64,000 nt of DNA from Sabethes cyaneus (taxonomy: Eukaryota > Arthropoda > Insecta > Diptera > Culicidae). How positions within the stretch are numbered: the stretch's first letter is position 1; each line of letters opens with the position of its first letter. The notes beneath the pieces were generated by a model. That model was not told the DNA's origin. It was given only the letters and a program-made list of their open reading frames with translations, and made no database searches. Below are positions 60,317-64,000 of the stretch, piece after piece. The translations under genes and the position numbers were made by a program. The stretch is from NCBI RefSeq assembly GCF_943734655.1, contig NC_071355.1, forward strand, positions 10,644,768 through 10,708,767, given 5' to 3'.

Positions 60317-60322
60317 AATAAT

Positions 60323-61260
60323 CTGTTCAGAATCGAGGAGAGAAAACAAAGACAACCATTATAATTATGTTCTTTTGTTGAGAAATGCAAAATCATATTC
60401 GCCAATGCAATCAAAGCCAGGGCGCATATGATTGCACATTTCACTCAAACTAGCAGAAATATTACACGTAGCAATAATCAAAACCAATATGGCACAAATT
60501 TGCAGCCTCTGGCCTAAGCGTCGAATCGTAAATCTTAGTGACTACGACATCGGTCGAACGACTAGGCAAATATTTGTTTCCCCGTGTGTAGATTTAATCT
60601 AAGTGTAAATATTGAGCTCTTTCCGAACGAAGAAACTGGCTGTTGAACATAACAGAAAAAATTATACAACAACGACAAAGCTTAGAAACAGTAACCGGTC
60701 GGCGGCGGCGGCGGTGGTGGCGGAGACGGATGAGATGACGCTAGAGCGAGTGCGGCGGCAGTGACAGCTCAGCTATGGATGGCAGACTCTAGACAGCAGC
60801 GAAAAGAAAGGAAGGAATAATGCGAACCTTGGCGAGGAAATTGAAATCAAGTCTGTATATACGGGAGCTACGTGCCCCGCGCGACACCCGACAACAGCGA
60901 AAGAAGAAGCTAAAAAGCTCTCAGCTTTAATCATGTTTTGTATATATTTTACCGACTCTCTGACTCTGGTGCACTGTGGGTTGGGTAGGTCATGACCAGA
61001 AAGGCGGTTTGCGCGATCACGGACAGTACAATTTGCGCGAAAGTTTTTTTCTTCTTTTTTCGCTATCAGTCTATATGATCGAAGGTACACTACGGTAATC
61101 GGGCCAGCATCGGTGGACTGAAAAACGGGTAGAGCAAAAAAAATCGAACATAATGTGAAGGATGCTCATTACCGCACAATCATTACGTGACGAGGAAGGA
61201 CGCTAGGACAAGGGAGGAAAATTTAATGCATAATTTTTCAGCTGCCTGAATCGAGTATGA
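60323..61260 (-). promoter_or_regulatory. Probable 5' region of the host gene (untranslated exon and promoter)
   Basis: It lies upstream of the first coding exon's acceptor and is free of transposons. A (GGC)n run at 60697-60722 and GC-richer sequence to about 61020 are typical of an insect 5' untranslated exon or promoter. A TCAGT initiator-like word occurs on the minus strand near 61115-61121. No TATA box or exact start can be assigned, so the boundaries are inferred. Confidence 0.35.
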
Positions 61261-63394
61261 TTGCTTGCTGAAACTTCATCAGCTGACACTTTTTGGGAGC
61301 AAAGATTTTTAACTACAATTAAAGCAACATTTTCAAACATGACACACTACACGAATATATTTTCTTATCTAGTCAAGAATTCTGTTAGGAGACAACATTG
61401 TCATTTGGCTGTTGATTTCACTCACGCAGTTCTGAATGTTTAAATTTAATATGTAGCAAATAAATTGGACCCGGAATTGATCCTTGAAGTACTTATATAG
61501 CCAGCTTTCTTTGTAAATTATGCTACATCATCTTGAGTCGCGTGCCTTTGTAAGTGTTTTATAACAACTTCAATTATGTATATTCAATCATTCATAGATG
61601 CAAGATGAGTTGCATCACTTACAAAGTGAACTTATTTGTTATTACAGTCCTAAAATGGAATAAGCAAAGAACCGATTTTCTATGATTTTCCTTGTTAGAA
61701 ATATCCGTTTTATCGCAGTTAAAAACAAAACACCATGCGCCCTCGTTGCATTAGTAAAAACAATTCTTTTTTCTTTTTCTAGGTCAAACAGCTCGTTGAT
61801 TAATAGCGTATTATACTCTATGACGAACCCTTTTGTATTGTCATTATCAGAGTATCAGAGAGATCCCAAACGCCCATTCTACCTGACGACATAGGCAGTG
61901 TCGCCAACTAAAATACAGGTAGAACGCCAAACATAGCCGGCACGGTTATGCCCGCAGGCGGAGTCGTTCCGGCCCAGCGCGGACTTCACGAACTGACTCT
62001 GAGATCTCTCTGCCAAAGGGCGGGATGTCATATTTTAAATATGATGATGATGATGAAAGGAAAAGTGATCTAATTTGTAAAATATTGTATGGTGTAGAAT
62101 AGAAGTGGACATCTCGATGGTCCTGCTTAACACCGATTGTCTTCAACCGCGCACCCGTCGTCATCAATTTTCCAACACACACAAACACAAATGAACCAGG
62201 AGGAACACAAATCTCGGGCCATCAGTGGTTATCAACTTAACAAGGCTCGACTCATGGAAAAAATATCATCTGCAATCCCCCTGGCGTTTATGCACGGCCC
62301 CAACGTAGGTCTATAAAGTAAATTGAGCCCGCAGCCCGACCTGAGCGTTCGCGGTACTCGACAGAAGCTTTAAACCATAGAGTCGCACCCGCCTTCCAAC
62401 CCTCGAGACCCTAAACAGCTTGTGCGAAGTATTTATAACAGGAATCTGTCGTCAAACCCCAGAAGCCGACCGCTGCCAAGTGCCCCGCTGTCCCCGCCGC
62501 TTGCATAGATATATATTGCCTGCATAGATAGATATATATTTAATACTGGGTAATAATACGGATCCATCATGTCGACGTTAAAACGTCGAAACGTTTTTTG
62601 CCCTTCTGAATTGATAAAATTAACTAAAATTTTGAATATTTTGCTCCTACCAGTCTTCAGCGGTTCACTTTACCTTTATTCGCCCCTTCCCTTATCGAGA
62701 TGATTTTATACATTCTAGAACACTTCAATCAACATTAGCAGAAATCTTACTTGACCTAAATGGGAACCAAAAGTTCAATCTTTCAATGTTTTATAAATAT
62801 CTAGGTATCTGGCTAAACATTACTCAGTCGCGTCCGAAATTCCTAAGGCACGGCCAATCAAACTGCGTGTTTCGGTCTCGAGTTTGTGGCAAGTAAACTG
62901 CTTATGAGCTCTATACGCGACAGTATACCGTATACATTTCACCCGAGAAGGTGTAGTCAGCTGCCTTAGTCTGGCCATCAAGGGCCTACAGGACACTGAA
63001 ATTGGTCAATAAAAGATTTTAACTTAAAGAAAACTTTTTTCGATTGAATTCCACTATTAATTTTATTTACGACAGATACGTATTTCACCTACGCTTACAG
63101 CTTCATCAGTTTCTGTTTTCGAAAATAAAATTGAATCGAATGGTTTATTATCAAATCTATTTTAATTAAAGCAGAGGAGCGTTTGGTGCAAAAAATGTTA
63201 GACTGAATACTGGGAAAGTTTCGATTTGCGACTAAAAATATTGGGTTAGTTTGTGGCAGTGGGACTCCAACCCACAATTTCTCGATTAGTACTTGAGTCT
63301 CAAATACCTTATCAATTATTATCAAATACCTAAATTACTTTTCTATGATTTGATTTTAGTCACCGTGCACTTATGTGAATGTATTTAAATTGAT
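61261..63394. other. Right flank: unique-looking and repeat-like sequence
   Basis: No coding frame with a domain. 61930-62640 has CCGCAGGCGGAGTCGTTCCG and GTCGACGTTAAAACGTCGAA and looks like the 3' part of a retroposon. 63240-63300 carries a tRNA-like GTGGGACTCCAACCCACA, also seen near 25510. Confidence 0.35.
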
Positions 63395-63833
63395 TACGAT
63401 CGGTGAAATATCAAAACTTGGTTGATTACGTTTCGGCCTACTGTCTTTTATTCAGCCATCATCAGGATCAGATACGATTGTTAACAGAAATATGTTTTGT
63501 CATTTTGTTTGTTAAAATACACTCAAGTCGCTTTTTACGTGATACGTTCCGCGTAAATTAAAATCGCGTAAAAAAACCAAAAATTTGAGTAAAAAAACTT
63601 TGTGGATTTCAACTTTTCATGAAAAAATAGACTAATTGAGCACATTCGCTTAAATTCTGAAATTCGCGTGAAAAAAACCGGGTGAATTCCGAAATTCGCG
63701 CAAAAAAAACCGTGTAAATTCCGAAATTCGCGTGAAAATTGTTTTATTTCTGTTAACAATAGTATCTGATGATGGCTGAATAAAAGACAGTAGGCCGAAA
63801 CGTAATCAACCGAGTATTGATATTTCACCGATC
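63395..63833. repeat. Inverted repeat with hammerhead-like CTGATGA...GAAAC words
   Basis: The left arm (about 63395-63493) and right arm (about 63735-63833) are near-complements: CGATCGGTGAAATATCAA, GGTTGATTACGTTTCGGCCT, ACTGTCTTTTATTCAGCCAT and TTGTTAACAGAAAT. In the right arm CTGATGA (63767-63773) is followed by a GGC...GCC pairable stretch and GAAAC, the core spacing of a hammerhead ribozyme. Flanking stems I and III are not evident. Penelope-like elements are known to carry such motifs; assignment here is inference. Confidence 0.5.
63635..63740. repeat. Short tandem repeat of AATTCCGAAATTCGCG units
   Basis: Four imperfect units of about 28 bases (AAATTC.GAAATTCGCGTGAAAAAAACCG), lying between the arms of the inverted repeat. 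Confidence 0.7.
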
Positions 63834-64000
63834 GTGACCAATTTGGATACATTCACAAATTAGTTTTCTAGATTGTCCAGTCTAGAAATGCAGTTGCTAT
63901 GCGTATGCTCACAAAGAGCCAATAACTTCTGTCTTGTTGGAAAATTAGGGGAGCTTTTGATTCAGTTTCTATTGGCATTTTCGGGAAAACTTCACCGACA

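Noticed and set aside
59365..60139. Alternative frames on either strand over the first coding exon
   Set aside because: They are shadows; only the chosen frame keeps the cysteine modules and joins in phase to the next exon.
60317..60355. Longer N-terminus for the host protein, starting upstream of 60316
   Set aside because: A strong acceptor (pyrimidine tract ending CAG) lies between; the extra codons are intronic and lack an ATG start.
1..64000. Integrated viral genes
   Set aside because: All reverse transcriptase pieces are LINE-type. No capsid, glycoprotein or viral polymerase signature and no long terminal repeat pair was seen.

Overview
The window is animal nuclear DNA: AT-rich, no operons, GT..AG introns with pyrimidine-rich acceptors, and many diverse transposable elements. 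The mix of RTE-like and Jockey-like LINE pieces, tRNA-derived SINEs, Tc1/mariner remnants, hAT-like MITEs and Helitron-like elements with internal minisatellites points to an insect, most likely a mosquito or another lower dipteran. The species call is an inference from repeat style and from the splice and protein style of the one host gene.

One host gene spans almost the whole window on the minus strand. I built it by hand from ten coding exons: 60316-58956, 58892-58799, 20248-20029, 19940-19786, 19718-19597, 19521-19110, 19034-18907, 3173-2961, 2890-2740 and a less certain terminal exon 1747-1574. Every junction is GT..AG and in phase, giving about 1009 residues. The protein holds six divergent copies of one cysteine module: C-x2-C, then a Y-F-P-F/L-like strand, then C-x2-C-Y-x2-L-x2-Q-W, often followed by a V-P-x3-R-x-Y tail. 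Between modules lie poly-Q/H, Ser/Pro-rich and Ala-rich linkers and two L-D-L-[SR] motifs. I recognise no named family. A nuclear or scaffold role with zinc-binding knuckles is an inference.

Everything else is intron, flank or transposon. Two giant introns (58798-20249, about 38.5 kb, and 18906-3174, about 15.7 kb) hold nested mobile elements. In the 15.7-kb intron, a hAT-like foldback (5850-7944, 8-bp target duplication) sits in a Helitron-like element (5746-9402), itself inside a Jockey-like LINE remnant. A TA-flanked element (10491-11436) interrupts an RTE-like LINE, and a MITE sits in a SINE (13019-13503, 11-bp target duplication). A 2.4-kb strand-asymmetric degenerate repeat follows (14945-17390), with its own palindromic MITE. 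In the 38.5-kb intron are RTE-like LINE pieces (22.0, 32.0, 42.3 and 42.9 kb), Jockey-like pieces (26.0, 27.6, 28.9, 35.2, 40.8, 44.2-47.0 and 55.7 kb), Helitron-like copies (33087-35142, 37130-37558, 50086-50720) and a triple nest of inverted-repeat elements (51796-54266). All reverse transcriptase and transposase reading frames are broken; no intact autonomous element is visible.

Transposon-poor islands (about 20.3-21.7, 30.3-31.5, 38.5-40.5, 47.4-49.9 and 60.4-61.2 kb) are the best places to look for promoters, untranslated exons or enhancers. The gene's 5' untranslated exon and promoter probably lie between 60323 and about 61200. The right end (61.3-64.0 kb) is repeat-like, including an inverted repeat with a hammerhead-like core motif.
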